Source of the DNA: Halopseudomonas aestusnigri
Lineage (GTDB): Bacteria; Pseudomonadota; Gammaproteobacteria; Pseudomonadales; Pseudomonadaceae
Direction of reading: 5' to 3'
Length of the DNA stretch: 64,000 bases
Assembly: GCF_002197985.1 (NCBI RefSeq)
Contig: NZ_NBYK01000004.1
Location: 1 to 64,000 of the forward strand
Shown here: positions 41,540 through 50,712 of the stretch, in pieces
Layout of the letters: each line of letters opens with the position of its first letter
Numbering within the stretch: position 1 is the first letter of the stretch
Position numbers and translations under genes: made by a program
Notes under the pieces: model-generated
What the model saw: the letters and a program-made list of their open reading frames with translations, nothing else
Database searches by the model: none
What the model was told of the DNA's origin: nothing

Positions 41540-43603
41540 ATGCCCCGTTTCGCCGCGGCGCGACTGACCGGCCTGCTGCTGTCGCTGGTTGCCGCAAGCA
41601 GCCCGATCAGTGCCGACCAGCAGCCCGATCAGCAGTGGCCTCATCACGGAAATAACCAGGCCGAAACCCGCTACGCTCAGGCCAGCCAGATCAATACCGA
41701 AACCATCGGTCAGCTGGGGCTGGCCTGGCACTTTCGCTTCGATCGACCACGTGGCGTCGAGGCCACGCCCATCATGGTTGGAGATACCCTGTATGTCAGC
41801 GGTCCCTGGGGGCTGGTATATGCGCTGGATGCGCGCACTGGGGAACTGCGCTGGCAACATGATCCACAAGTAGAACCCGGCAAAGGCGCTGTGAGTTGCT
41901 GCGATGTGGTCAATCGTGGAGTCGCCGTGGCGGATGGCAAGGTCTTTGTCGGCACCCTGGACGGCCGATTACAGGCCTTGGATGCCACTAGTGGAGCACT
42001 GCTGTGGGAAACGCTTACGGTTGATCCACAACAGCCGTATACCATTACCGGAGCCCCCCGCGTCGCCAATGGTCTGGTAATGATCGGCAACGGTGGTGCG
42101 GAATTTGGTGTGCGGGGCTACATCTCGGCCTATGACAGCGCCAGCGGCGTGCCTAAATGGCGCTTTTATACCGTACCCGGCAATCCGAACGATCCAGCTG
42201 ACGGCGCTGTTTCCGACACGCCCCTGGCGCAACTGGCTAGTCCTACCTGGCAGGGCCAGTGGTGGACACTGGGCGGGGGAGGAACCGTGTGGGATTCGAT
42301 GGCGTTCGACCCCGAATCCGGGCTGTTCTACTTTGGCGTCGGCAACGGCTCACCCCATGACCGTGACCTGCGCAGCCCGGGCGGCGGTGACAACCTGTTT
42401 CTATCCTCCATCATTGCAGTGCGCGCCGATACCGGCGAGTACGTCTGGCACTATCAGACAACCCCCGGTGATAGTTGGGACTACACCGCTACCCAACATA
42501 TGATTCTGACCGAGCTGACGCTCAATGGCGTGGAGCGCAAGGTGCTGCTGCAGGCACCAAAGAACGGTTTCTTTTACGTTCTGGATCGGCTGACCGGCGA
42601 ACTGCTCAGCGCCGATAACTACGTTCCCACATCCTGGGCCAGCCATATCGATTCGGCCAGCGGCCGGCCGGTCGAGGTTCCCGGAGCGCGTTATCCCGAA
42701 AGCCAGCCGGCGCTGGTGACCCCATCGCAGATTGGCGGCCATAACTGGCAACCGATGGCGCTCAACCCACAAACCGGCCTGGTCTATATTCCGGCCCAGC
42801 AAAGCACCGCGTTCATGCAAAAGGCCACCGATACGACGGTGCGCCCCGGGCGCTGGAATACCGGGGTGCAGGATCACCCGATGCCCACCAGTGCCGAGGC
42901 GATAAAGCAGGCCAAAAGCGGTTTCAAGGGTTTTCTGCTGGCCTGGGATCCGGTAACCCAGCAAGAACGCTGGCGCGTTGAACACCCGGGCCCCTGGAAC
43001 GGCGGCGTCTTGACCACTGGCGGCAGTCTGGTGTTCCAGGGCGTGGGTGGCGGCGGTTTGCACGCCTACGACGCCCGCGATGGCAAGCCGCTCTGGCAAA
43101 GCGACACCTGGCTGGACATTCTCGGCGGGCCGATTTCCTACGTATTGGACGGCGAGCAGTATATTGCCGCTGCTGCCGGCTTTGGCAGTTCCATGCACCT
43201 GACTGCCAGCTTGCTGCTGCCCCGCCGAGGAATGTCGGTACCAGGGGGTGTGTTTGTCTGGAAGCTGGGAGGCCGCCAATCCATGCCGGCTATCCCCGAG
43301 CGTCCCGAAGCACCACCATTGCCAGCAGTCCAAGCTTCGCCCACCCAGTTGCAATCCGGCGCGCAGTTGTTCACCCGTTACTGCATGGTATGCCATGGCG
43401 CCGGAGCCGTTGCCGGCGGTGGCATTCCGGATCTGCGCTACTCGCCGTACCTGCAGTCGGACGAGCTGTTTCGCTTGCCACTGCTGGAAGGCACCTTGCA
43501 GCAACGCGGCATGCCCTCCTTTGCTGACACCCTGAATGGCGAAGACGTCTCCAGCATTCGCCGCTACATCATAGACAGCGCCGGCAATACCCTCGGAAAC
43601 TGA
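41540..43603 (+). CDS. PQQ-dependent quinohaemoprotein alcohol dehydrogenase
   Basis: 687 residues; AAGGAGAG ribosome binding site. A signal peptide (to about ISA-DQQ) is followed by an eight-bladed propeller with W-docking repeats. The vicinal disulfide CC (120-121) lies over the PQQ site. A C-terminal cytochrome c domain has CMVCH at 615-619 and the axial Met in RGMPSF. This is the type II quinohaemoprotein layout, periplasmic, passing electrons from PQQ to haem. It is the only such redox enzyme in the island and is divergent from the Ltp operon. It might oxidise steroid or side-chain alcohols before uptake; substrate unknown. Confidence 0.9.
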   Translation: MPRFAAARLTGLLLSLVAASSPISADQQPDQQWPHHGNNQAETRYAQASQINTETIGQLGLAWHFRFDRPRGVEATPIMVGDTLYVSGPWGLVYALDARTGELRWQHDPQVEPGKGAVSCCDVVNRGVAVADGKVFVGTLDGRLQALDATSGALLWETLTVDPQQPYTITGAPRVANGLVMIGNGGAEFGVRGYISAYDSASGVPKWRFYTVPGNPNDPADGAVSDTPLAQLASPTWQGQWWTLGGGGTVWDSMAFDPESGLFYFGVGNGSPHDRDLRSPGGGDNLFLSSIIAVRADTGEYVWHYQTTPGDSWDYTATQHMILTELTLNGVERKVLLQAPKNGFFYVLDRLTGELLSADNYVPTSWASHIDSASGRPVEVPGARYPESQPALVTPSQIGGHNWQPMALNPQTGLVYIPAQQSTAFMQKATDTTVRPGRWNTGVQDHPMPTSAEAIKQAKSGFKGFLLAWDPVTQQERWRVEHPGPWNGGVLTTGGSLVFQGVGGGGLHAYDARDGKPLWQSDTWLDILGGPISYVLDGEQYIAAAAGFGSSMHLTASLLLPRRGMSVPGGVFVWKLGGRQSMPAIPERPEAPPLPAVQASPTQLQSGAQLFTRYCMVCHGAGAVAGGGIPDLRYSPYLQSDELFRLPLLEGTLQQRGMPSFADTLNGEDVSSIRRYIIDSAGNTLGN

Positions 43604-43749
43604 GCGAAACACCGGTCGGCAACTGCCCGGCCGGTGCGATAGCCCTGTGGAATTACGCCGTCTTGCCTAGTCCATTTACGGCACGCCGAATGCCGCCTGC
43701 TGTGTAACTTTCCTGCCCTTCAGTGATCGCCAACAAGGGAGTGAACAAT

Positions 43750-44445
43750 ATGCACGCGATCAAACGGCTGCTACTGGCAGCCACCCTCACCAACACCACC
43801 GTAGTCTGCGCCGATACCCTCGAGCTACAGCAACTGGGACTGCGAACCGCCAGCTCCCTGCTCATGCTGCATGGCGAGCACAACGGCAGTGAAGACCTGA
43901 ACCATTTCTATCGGCTGCGGCACAGACTGGAAACCAGCTGGAGCGAGCACAAGGCAGACGCCAGTCAAGACGAAACCCTTGCCATGCAGCGCCTGTTGCA
44001 AAGCATTGATACCGCTGTAGCCCAGCTTCAGCGCGGCGGCGGTATCGAGCTTGAACATGCGGAACAAATGAACCTTGAGCTACGCATGATGCAAAGCTTC
44101 TGGTTTCGACCCACCGATGACCACAGCGGCCAGCTGCAGCTGGCATTACTGGACCTTAATTACCGCTACCTGCATCGCAGCTATATCGGCATGCCGGCGC
44201 CGATCAGCCTGCCTGGGTCGGGTTATTACAACGCTGGCAACCTGGACCTGATCAATACTCTGGATAGCGCCCTGACAGCTGCCCGCGCGCCAGATCACAA
44301 CGCTGCCCGCTGGCACATGCTCAAACGCATGTACGGCGATCTGGACAGCAACTGGGCACAAACCCCAACTGCACCGGTGGTGGTCAACCTGAATGCCAAC
44401 CAGTTGCTCGAGGAACTCAACAACGCCCGGCATTCACGCCCGTGA
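43750..44445 (+). CDS. Exported protein of unknown function
   Basis: Start at 43750, with AAGGGAG eight bases upstream; the frame extension to 43723 has no such site. The 231-residue product has a signal peptide (MHAIKRLLLAATLTNTTVVCA) and a mainly alpha-helical mature part (LRTASSLLMLHGEHNGSEDL, NHFYRLRHRLETSW, MMQSFWFRP, ALLDLNYRYLHRSYIG). The only Cys is at the signal cleavage region and the lipobox is not canonical. No family recognised. It follows the quinohaemoprotein dehydrogenase by 146 bp on the same strand and could be its accessory protein. Confidence 0.7.
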   Translation: MHAIKRLLLAATLTNTTVVCADTLELQQLGLRTASSLLMLHGEHNGSEDLNHFYRLRHRLETSWSEHKADASQDETLAMQRLLQSIDTAVAQLQRGGGIELEHAEQMNLELRMMQSFWFRPTDDHSGQLQLALLDLNYRYLHRSYIGMPAPISLPGSGYYNAGNLDLINTLDSALTAARAPDHNAARWHMLKRMYGDLDSNWAQTPTAPVVVNLNANQLLEELNNARHSRP

Positions 44446-44452
44446 CTCCCCC

Positions 44453-44484
44453 AGCCCCCGTCAGCCACCCGGCTGACGGGGGCT
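44453..44484 (+). terminator. Strong GC hairpin after the exported-protein gene
   Basis: AGCCCCCGTCAGCC and GGCTGACGGGGGCT form a 14-bp stem with a short loop eight bases after the stop. No U-run follows directly, so it may protect the transcript end while the hairpin at 44597 terminates. Confidence 0.5.
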
Positions 44485-44596
44485 GCCCCAAAGTCCTCCT
44501 CCCGGCCCTGACAGCCAAAGGCTACTCCTCGCAAATACGCATGAATCAACCGCCAAACCCGGGAAGCCTGTTCTCTATCAATAATCGGTGAAGACC

Positions 44597-44626
44597 AAAA
44601 AACCCCCTGACTGGCAGGGGGTTTTT
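44597..44626. terminator. Bidirectional Rho-independent terminator
   Basis: AAAAAACCCCCTG and CAGGGGGTTTTT pair around a 5-base loop. A-run and U-run flank the stem on both sides, so it can end both the plus-strand dehydrogenase transcript and the minus-strand DUF1302/DUF1329 operon. Confidence 0.87.
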
Positions 44627-44656
44627 CATCATTGATGTGATGTCACCGTCAGCAAA

Positions 44657-46030
44657 CTATCGACCGCGGGCACGCATCATGTCAGGCGTAAAGAAGTTGG
44701 GTTCAATATTGCCGGCATTGATGATCGGCCCTTTTTCACGCTCCTGGGTCAGCGTGTAGCCAACGTACTGACCGCTGGAAAGATCATGGTAGAAGGAGGC
44801 CCCAGCCTGCCATGCGCTCATATCAGGATGGTAGTAGTAAGTCACGAACGAGTGTTTCCAGAGGTCGCCACGATTGTCATAGAAATCGGCAATCACGGCA
44901 TGCCAGGTATCCTCGTCGAGATACATCATGCGTTCGCGGTAAAGATGACGGCTGTTTTCCTTGAGGTTGGCCTTGATGACCCAGACCCGGCGCAGCTCGT
45001 AGCGAATATGCTCGGGGTTGGCGTGGTTGGGCGTCAGCAGCGAATCATAGGTAATGTCACTGCTGTTGATAGCAAAGTCGTTGGCCGGAATGTAGATCTC
45101 TTTCTTGCCAATCAACTCCCAGTCATAACGCTCCGGCGAGCCATTGAACAGGCGGTCGGAGTCGATGGTCATGGCGCCGTTGGAGCCCCCCAGCGGCTGG
45201 TCGAAGCCGTAGCCTGGTGCCAGCCGGACACGGCGGGTGCCGGTGTTGTAGGTCCAGGCAACCCGGGGCGCCGTCTTGTAGTTATAGGGTTCATGGTTGA
45301 CGGAAATGTTGCCGCGCTCGCGCAGCGGCATCAGCACTTCGGTCATGCAGAAAGATGAGGCACCGTCTTCGGTACGTGGCTCACCCGTTGGGCTGGATGC
45401 CGGAGACAAACAGACGCCATTCACACGACCCCAGCCAATTTCACCACTGGGCTGTACCGATGCCAGATCACGCACTTCATCCTGAGTCCAGGCACGATAA
45501 GGCAGCTGGTGGTTCCAGAGCACCTCCATCGCGTTCTTCGGAATCGGGAACGGGTTGCTGCCAAGGCCGGTATAGCCCATGCCGTCATCTACCAGCTCGG
45601 CATTGAGGGCGTTCCACTTGGCGCGCTCACAAACGTGCTCCGGGTAGGCGAAATCGCGGTGGCTGGGATACACCTTGATCTGGAAGGTATCCGGGTACTG
45701 CTTGAACATCGCCAGCTGACCTTCGGTCAGATTCTCGGCATGTTCCTGCGCGTTGGCTGCGGTGATAACCAGCACCGGCTCTTCGTTGGCGTAGGGGTCA
45801 ACCGGGTGTGAACCGGAATGGGGCTCGGCGTTCCAGCCTGGGACCTCGCCAACGTACTTGCGGGTATAGGGCGGGATGGTACCGGCGGCGTTACCGGCGG
45901 CTTCGGCACCAACGCAAGTCAGGTCCTGGCCAAGGCGCGCGGCTTCCTCCGGACTGACCTTGGCGTGGGCGGTCGCGGACAGCATTGCAACAGCCGCGGC
46001 GAGTGACATTACTGCACTGTGTTTCAACAT
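44657..46030 (-). CDS. DUF1329 periplasmic/outer-membrane lipid-handling protein
   Basis: Start at 46030 (MLKHSAVMSLAAAVAML), with GGAG upstream. The 457-residue protein has a signal peptide ending ATAHA. The mature protein carries the DUF1329 pattern SPEEAARLGQDLTCVGAEAAGNAAGTIPPYT, EHAENLTEGQLAMFKQYPDTF, YVLDEDTW-like MYLDEDTWHAVIADFYDNRGDLW and a C-terminal NFFTPDMMRARGR. DUF1329 resembles LolA/LolB-type lipid carriers and accompanies DUF1302 porins. It is last in the HSD-FadD-MBL-DUF1302 operon, so it probably takes part in steroid uptake across the envelope together with the RND/YCF48 pair. Confidence 0.87.
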   Translation of the reverse strand: MLKHSAVMSLAAAVAMLSATAHAKVSPEEAARLGQDLTCVGAEAAGNAAGTIPPYTRKYVGEVPGWNAEPHSGSHPVDPYANEEPVLVITAANAQEHAENLTEGQLAMFKQYPDTFQIKVYPSHRDFAYPEHVCERAKWNALNAELVDDGMGYTGLGSNPFPIPKNAMEVLWNHQLPYRAWTQDEVRDLASVQPSGEIGWGRVNGVCLSPASSPTGEPRTEDGASSFCMTEVLMPLRERGNISVNHEPYNYKTAPRVAWTYNTGTRRVRLAPGYGFDQPLGGSNGAMTIDSDRLFNGSPERYDWELIGKKEIYIPANDFAINSSDITYDSLLTPNHANPEHIRYELRRVWVIKANLKENSRHLYRERMMYLDEDTWHAVIADFYDNRGDLWKHSFVTYYYHPDMSAWQAGASFYHDLSSGQYVGYTLTQEREKGPIINAGNIEPNFFTPDMMRARGR

Positions 46031-46054
46031 TATTTTTATCTCCAGTGTATCGGT

Positions 46055-46076
46055 GCGCCCCGCTCCAGCGGGGCGC
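46055..46076 (-). repeat. Intercistronic stem-loop between DUF1302 and DUF1329 genes
   Basis: A perfect 9-bp inverted repeat (GCGCCCCGC / GCGGGGCGC, 4-base loop) in the 61-bp gap, 24 bp before the DUF1329 start. It is probably a processing or stability element. Confidence 0.65.
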
Positions 46077-46091
46077 AAACCTTAGGCGTCA

Positions 46092-47720
46092 TCAGAACGA
46101 GTACTTGGCCGAGAAAGTGATGTTGTCCCGGTCGGTCAGCTGGCGGTTTGAGCGCAGGCTGGCGGAGCTCAGGTAGTTGGTGTAGGTGGTGTTCAGCTCC
46201 AGGTTGCCCAAGCGTTTGAAGGTGGCACCGATCCCCAGACGCTTGTCGTGCTGACCGGCACCAATGGCGCCCTGCAATGGGGTCCGACCATCAACCACAT
46301 GGGCAAAGCTGACCGGCACACTGAGATCCCAGCCGGCAAAGATGCCCGGGTAGCTCAGGCTGACCTGCAGGGTGTAAGCCGTGGAGGACTTGGTCTGCCA
46401 ATTGTTGCCGGAGTCGTAGGTGAAATCCTTGCTGCCGAATACCGGATCACCGTCAACGCCATTGGCGCGCACATGTACCACCTCGCCGAGAATGGTGGTC
46501 GCATCGGCCCACGGCGCAGCACCCAGGGTGCGAATAAAGCTGAGCTGGAACTGCTGGCCACGGCCTCGGGTCGCGGTCGGGCCGGCCGGCGTCATCACGT
46601 TGACCGGCGCGCCGTCGCGGTAGCTCCACTCACCGCCAATCTGGGTATCACCCCACAGGGTGGAGAAGCTGACACCGGTCAGTTTGATGTCTTCGAAGTA
46701 CTCAACCTGATACGTGGTGGGCAGCCGAGGATCAAGCGGATTCAGCCCGAAACCGCCCAGCGATATACCTGACGGGTTGCGATCATGGTAGCGAACGTGG
46801 AACAGACCCAGCTCCCAGGTAAGGCTGGGGCGGTACATGACGCGCACACCCCATTGACCGCTGTCGCCAGGCTTGTTGGTGCCGGCGTAATTGGCCTGCT
46901 GATAGAAGCCTGGTGCCAATTGCAGCAACAGAAACTCCCGACCCGGGCCGGTGACGTCAGAGGTAGAGAGGTAGGAGCCCACCGGGCTCAGATCATTACC
47001 AGCCCACTCGTACTGATAGTAGGCAGCCACACCAACATCCGGGTTGATTTCCCAGTTCGCCGATACCTGCCCCAGAGGCAGCAGGACTTCCTTGGTTTCA
47101 ACACCGGGCTGACCGGCCTTGACCACATCTACCGCAGACTGGACGCCGTTTACACCGGGATAAAACAGGCCTTCACCCCAGGCCACCATATGCTCACCGG
47201 CTCGCACCGACAGCCGCTGATTGGCCGGCAGATCAAAGTTGCCATACACGTAAGCGTCGAGAATGCGCCCGTAACCACCGGAAAAGCGCTTGGTGTCACT
47301 GGTGAATTCATCAGCGGCACCAGCCTTGTTGACTGTCGCTGGCGAACGGTTGTCGTTACTGCCGTGATAAACGTCATCGTAGAATGCGTTGGCGCGCAAG
47401 ACTGCCCCGTAATTGCCATGAGTCAGAATCATCTCGGCCAGCGCACCAACACGGTTGGTGGTCAGCGAGTGCTTGTCGAAGTTTCGGTTACCATCGTCAC
47501 CGTTGATATTCGAAAGTAGCTCGGAATCCTGATCGCTCAGGCGCATGCCGATGCCATAGCTGGTGGTCACCGACCAGTTGAGTTCTGTGTCGCTACCGAA
47601 CGAAATCGGTTCCCCTGCGTAGGCGCCGGCTGCGCCAAGCGTGGCAACAGCTATCGCCAGGGAGGCAAGTACAAAACCTCCCGAAGCATGTGGTAAAGCA
47701 TTCTTGTTTTTGTTGTTCAT
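46092..47720 (-). CDS. DUF1302 outer-membrane porin-like protein
   Basis: Start at 47720, with AGGAG seven bases upstream. The 542-residue protein has a long signal peptide (cleaved after AGAYA-GEP). Alternating beta-strands follow (NWSVTTSYGIGMRLSDQD, LRANAFYDDVYHG, YGNFDLPANQRLSVRAGEHMVAWGEGLFYPG). It ends with a terminal Phe (FSAKYSF), the outer-membrane barrel sorting signal. DUF1302 proteins are found beside DUF1329 proteins in bacteria that use lipids, esters and steroids. It is likely an outer-membrane channel or binding barrel for the hydrophobic substrate. Confidence 0.87.
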   Translation of the reverse strand: MNNKNKNALPHASGGFVLASLAIAVATLGAAGAYAGEPISFGSDTELNWSVTTSYGIGMRLSDQDSELLSNINGDDGNRNFDKHSLTTNRVGALAEMILTHGNYGAVLRANAFYDDVYHGSNDNRSPATVNKAGAADEFTSDTKRFSGGYGRILDAYVYGNFDLPANQRLSVRAGEHMVAWGEGLFYPGVNGVQSAVDVVKAGQPGVETKEVLLPLGQVSANWEINPDVGVAAYYQYEWAGNDLSPVGSYLSTSDVTGPGREFLLLQLAPGFYQQANYAGTNKPGDSGQWGVRVMYRPSLTWELGLFHVRYHDRNPSGISLGGFGLNPLDPRLPTTYQVEYFEDIKLTGVSFSTLWGDTQIGGEWSYRDGAPVNVMTPAGPTATRGRGQQFQLSFIRTLGAAPWADATTILGEVVHVRANGVDGDPVFGSKDFTYDSGNNWQTKSSTAYTLQVSLSYPGIFAGWDLSVPVSFAHVVDGRTPLQGAIGAGQHDKRLGIGATFKRLGNLELNTTYTNYLSSASLRSNRQLTDRDNITFSAKYSF

Positions 47721-47736
47721 GACTGCTCCTAGATTT

Positions 47737-47752
47737 GGGGGGAACACCCCCC
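47737..47752 (-). repeat. G6/C6 stem-loop between MBL and DUF1302 genes
   Basis: GGGGGG and CCCCCC separated by four bases, eight bases upstream of the DUF1302 ribosome binding site. No U-run follows on the minus strand. Confidence 0.65.
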
Positions 47753-47764
47753 GGTTTGGGTTGC

Positions 47765-48856
47765 TTACACGTGAATGTCTCCGGGCGAACCCACTGTCTG
47801 TTCATCGGCTCTGGCCAGGCTGTAGCGCCACACCGAATCACGTAGTTCGCGCCGTACTGCGCCCTCTTCCATGAGGTAATTGAGGTGAGCCAGGGTCTCG
47901 CCCATGGCCATCAGATGATCGAAACCGTTGCGCACTCGAGTGAACAGCAGCGCCCTGGCCTGCTCTGCCGTCAGCGGTTCCTGCAGCGCCACCAGCAAGC
48001 GATCCAGATGCCGGTCGTGATGCTGCTGCAACTGCGCCAGACGCTGGTGCAGACCAAAGAACGGCCGCTCATGGGCCGGCAGCACCAGCACTGAGTCAGG
48101 CAGCTGACGCAACTTGCGAATGGATTGCAGCCACTCACCAAGCGGGTTGGCATCAGGCTCGGTAACGGTGATGCAGATGCTTGAGGTAATACGTGGCAAT
48201 ACCTGATCACCGGAAATCAGCAACTGGTCTTCTTCGCTGTAGAGGCAGGCATGCTCAGGGGAATGCCCTGAGCCCACCACAACTCGCCAGTAGCGATCAC
48301 CAATGCGCAGCTGCTGACCATCACGCAGACGGCGGTAGCTGTGCGGGACGTCAATACTGAAAAAAGCCTTGTTGATCGCCGGAATCATTTGCTCAATGTC
48401 GCTGTCGGCCATGCCCGCGCGGCGATACAGCTGCATGAAGGTCCAGTGCGGGGCATCGCTTGGGCTGCCCTGAAACGTCAGCGACTGATACTCGCCAAAG
48501 GTCATGTAGGCCGGGCACTGAAAGCGATCGACCAGCCAGCCGATCAGGCCGGAGTGATCGTAATGACAGTGCGTAGCGATAACGGCCAGCACCGGTTGCC
48601 CGGCGAACAGGCCGGTGAATACCTGCTCCCAGACCGCACGCGCCGCATCCGTGGCCAAACCGGTATCCACCACAACCCAGCCATGTTCATGGCGCAGCAG
48701 GTAGAGGTTGATATGGTCCAGCGCGAACGGCAGCGGCATACGCAGCCAGTAGATGCCGTCAGCGACCTCACGAACGTCACCCATCGCCTGCGCCTGCTCC
48801 CAGGGGAAGCGCAGAGGCGAGTCGACGACACCGGCGTGCAGGCTGATATCGGTCAT
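47765..48856 (-). CDS. Metallo-beta-lactamase-fold hydrolase
   Basis: 363 residues with the zinc motif THCHYDHSG (~95-103; HxHxDH with Cys in the first x), the further His of GSGHSPEHACLY, the bridging Asp in LLISGDQVLP and the last His in VLPAHERPF. The C-terminal helical extension (LTAEQARALLFTRVRNGFDHLMAMGETLAHLNYL) matches glyoxalase-II-like/LACTB2-type hydrolases with a winged-helix tail. It overlaps the acyl-CoA synthetase gene by four bases. It may hydrolyse a CoA ester or lactone of the steroid pathway; substrate unknown. Confidence 0.82.
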   Translation of the reverse strand: MTDISLHAGVVDSPLRFPWEQAQAMGDVREVADGIYWLRMPLPFALDHINLYLLRHEHGWVVVDTGLATDAARAVWEQVFTGLFAGQPVLAVIATHCHYDHSGLIGWLVDRFQCPAYMTFGEYQSLTFQGSPSDAPHWTFMQLYRRAGMADSDIEQMIPAINKAFFSIDVPHSYRRLRDGQQLRIGDRYWRVVVGSGHSPEHACLYSEEDQLLISGDQVLPRITSSICITVTEPDANPLGEWLQSIRKLRQLPDSVLVLPAHERPFFGLHQRLAQLQQHHDRHLDRLLVALQEPLTAEQARALLFTRVRNGFDHLMAMGETLAHLNYLMEEGAVRRELRDSVWRYSLARADEQTVGSPGDIHV

Positions 48857-50712
48857 GCGCTTTCCCCGGCAAACGCCGGCAGAGCGTTGCGTGCCAGTAC
48901 CTCGTCACTCAGCGGCTGATAGGTCCCCGTCATGCCATCACGAACGTACAGAGGGTCGCTGACCTGGGCAGGCGAATAGCCCTGGCGCTGAAGATCGACC
49001 TTGCGCAGCTTGAAGGTACTTGTCATATCGGCCATTGCCGAGACCCTGACAAACACCGGCACCGCATAGTGCGGCACCCGCTCTGTCGCAAATGCGTGGA
49101 ACGCATCTGGATCAAAGGTTTGACCGGGTTGCATCAGAATGGCCGCCATGCCGGCGCGGCCCTCATGCTCGGGAACCTGAACGCCGTAAATGTTGATCAG
49201 TTCCAGACCAGGGAAGTCGCCCAACGCATCGGCCACTTCCAGTGTGGAAACGTTCTCGCTCTTCCAGCGGAAGGTGTCACCAATCCGATCAACGAAATAG
49301 CAGTAGCCATCCTCGTCATAACGCAGCAGATCACCGGAGCTCCACCAGGCGTCGCCGTCGGCAAACACATTGCGCAGGATCTTCTTCTCGGTCGCCTCCG
49401 CCGAGGTATAGCCCTCGAAACGGCCGGCACCGATCTCCGGGTGATTGACGATGTAGCCGACCGCCTCGCCTACTTCGCCCGGTTGGCACTGGATATAGCG
49501 GCCCTGGTCGTCGCGGACGTGGGTCTGGGTCTCGGTGTCAAACTTCAGCAGCCGCAGGTTGGTCTTGTCCCAAAACGGCACTCGGCCACAGGACCCTACC
49601 CGGTTGTCTACGTTGAGTGTGGCCGCATTGGCCTCGGTAGCACCCCAGCCCTCGAAGATATCGATTTCACCGAACCGCTCCACCCAGCGCTGCCAGACAT
49701 CGCGACTGAGACCGGCGCCCAGCATGCAGCGCAGGCTGTGATCACGGTCATTCGCCTGCGCCGGCTTGTTCAGCAGGTAGCGGCAGATTTCGCCGATGTA
49801 CTGAAACACAGTTACCTGGTTGCGGCGAATGTCGCTCCAGAACTCACTGGCACTGAACTTGCGCCGGAACACAATGGCAGCACCGGAGGCCAGTGCTGTC
49901 GAGGTAATCGAGGTGGCCGCTGCGCCGTGATACAGCGGCAGGCAGCAGTAGAAAACGTCCTCTGGCTTGACCTCCAGCGTGACCTTCATGACATCGCCCG
50001 AGGTCATCCAGCGCATATGGCTATAACGGGCCGCCTTGGGCAAACCGGTGGTACCGGAGGTGAAGATATAGAGCATGTCATCTTCGGCCTTGATACCGAC
50101 CCGCAGCGCCCGGTCGGGACGCGCATCGGACGCTGCCGCAACCGCACTGGCGAAACCGCTATCCAGATAGCCGGGGAAGGCGCTATCCGCCGGTTTTTCA
50201 GCATCAGGCACCAGCCAGCAGGGATAGGCGGCTGTCTCACTGGTATCAAGAAATACCTTCAGGCATTCCTCACCGATAATGACCGCTTTGGCCCCGGTGC
50301 TTTCCAGCGCATGGACCAGCGGCTTGCCGGTGAGGTGATAATTGATAAACGCAGTGGTGACACCCAGCTTGCTCAGGGCGAACCAGCAGAAGAAAAAGTC
50401 CGGCCGGTTTTCCATTGCCAGCGCGCAAACGTCACCAGCGCGCAGGCCCCGCGCCAACATGGCATTGGCATAGCGATTGGCTACGCGCTCGACCTCGGCA
50501 TAGGTGAATCTCTGGTCCTGATAGATCAGGAACGGCCGTTGCGCATAACGATCCACCTGAGCCTCGATCCGGTCGGCGAGCGTATAGGCGTCACCTGGCT
50601 TGATCTGCAGCGAGGCTGCCGAGCGCAGGTCCAGTTTCGCCTGCGTCGCCTCTCGGGATGGCAGCTCAAAGCGGGATTCTTGTTCTTGTTTTGCCCTGGC
50701 TTGAGTGGTCAT
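48853..50712 (-). CDS. Acyl-CoA synthetase, FATP/very-long-chain type
   Basis: A 619-residue AMP-forming ligase with FTSGTTGLPKAARYSH (P-loop), GWGATEANAATLN, SGDLLRYDEDGYCYFVDRIGDTFRWKSENVST and a C-terminal Lys in STFKLRKVDLQRQGY. The RIGDTFRWKGEN pattern marks the FATP/FadD6-like group, which includes bile-acid and steroid CoA ligases. It sits between OYE and MBL genes with ATGA overlaps. It most likely activates a C24/C27 side chain or a steroid carboxylate on entry; the substrate is inferred from context. Confidence 0.85.
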   Translation of the reverse strand: MTTQARAKQEQESRFELPSREATQAKLDLRSAASLQIKPGDAYTLADRIEAQVDRYAQRPFLIYQDQRFTYAEVERVANRYANAMLARGLRAGDVCALAMENRPDFFFCWFALSKLGVTTAFINYHLTGKPLVHALESTGAKAVIIGEECLKVFLDTSETAAYPCWLVPDAEKPADSAFPGYLDSGFASAVAAASDARPDRALRVGIKAEDDMLYIFTSGTTGLPKAARYSHMRWMTSGDVMKVTLEVKPEDVFYCCLPLYHGAAATSITSTALASGAAIVFRRKFSASEFWSDIRRNQVTVFQYIGEICRYLLNKPAQANDRDHSLRCMLGAGLSRDVWQRWVERFGEIDIFEGWGATEANAATLNVDNRVGSCGRVPFWDKTNLRLLKFDTETQTHVRDDQGRYIQCQPGEVGEAVGYIVNHPEIGAGRFEGYTSAEATEKKILRNVFADGDAWWSSGDLLRYDEDGYCYFVDRIGDTFRWKSENVSTLEVADALGDFPGLELINIYGVQVPEHEGRAGMAAILMQPGQTFDPDAFHAFATERVPHYAVPVFVRVSAMADMTSTFKLRKVDLQRQGYSPAQVSDPLYVRDGMTGTYQPLSDEVLARNALPAFAGESA

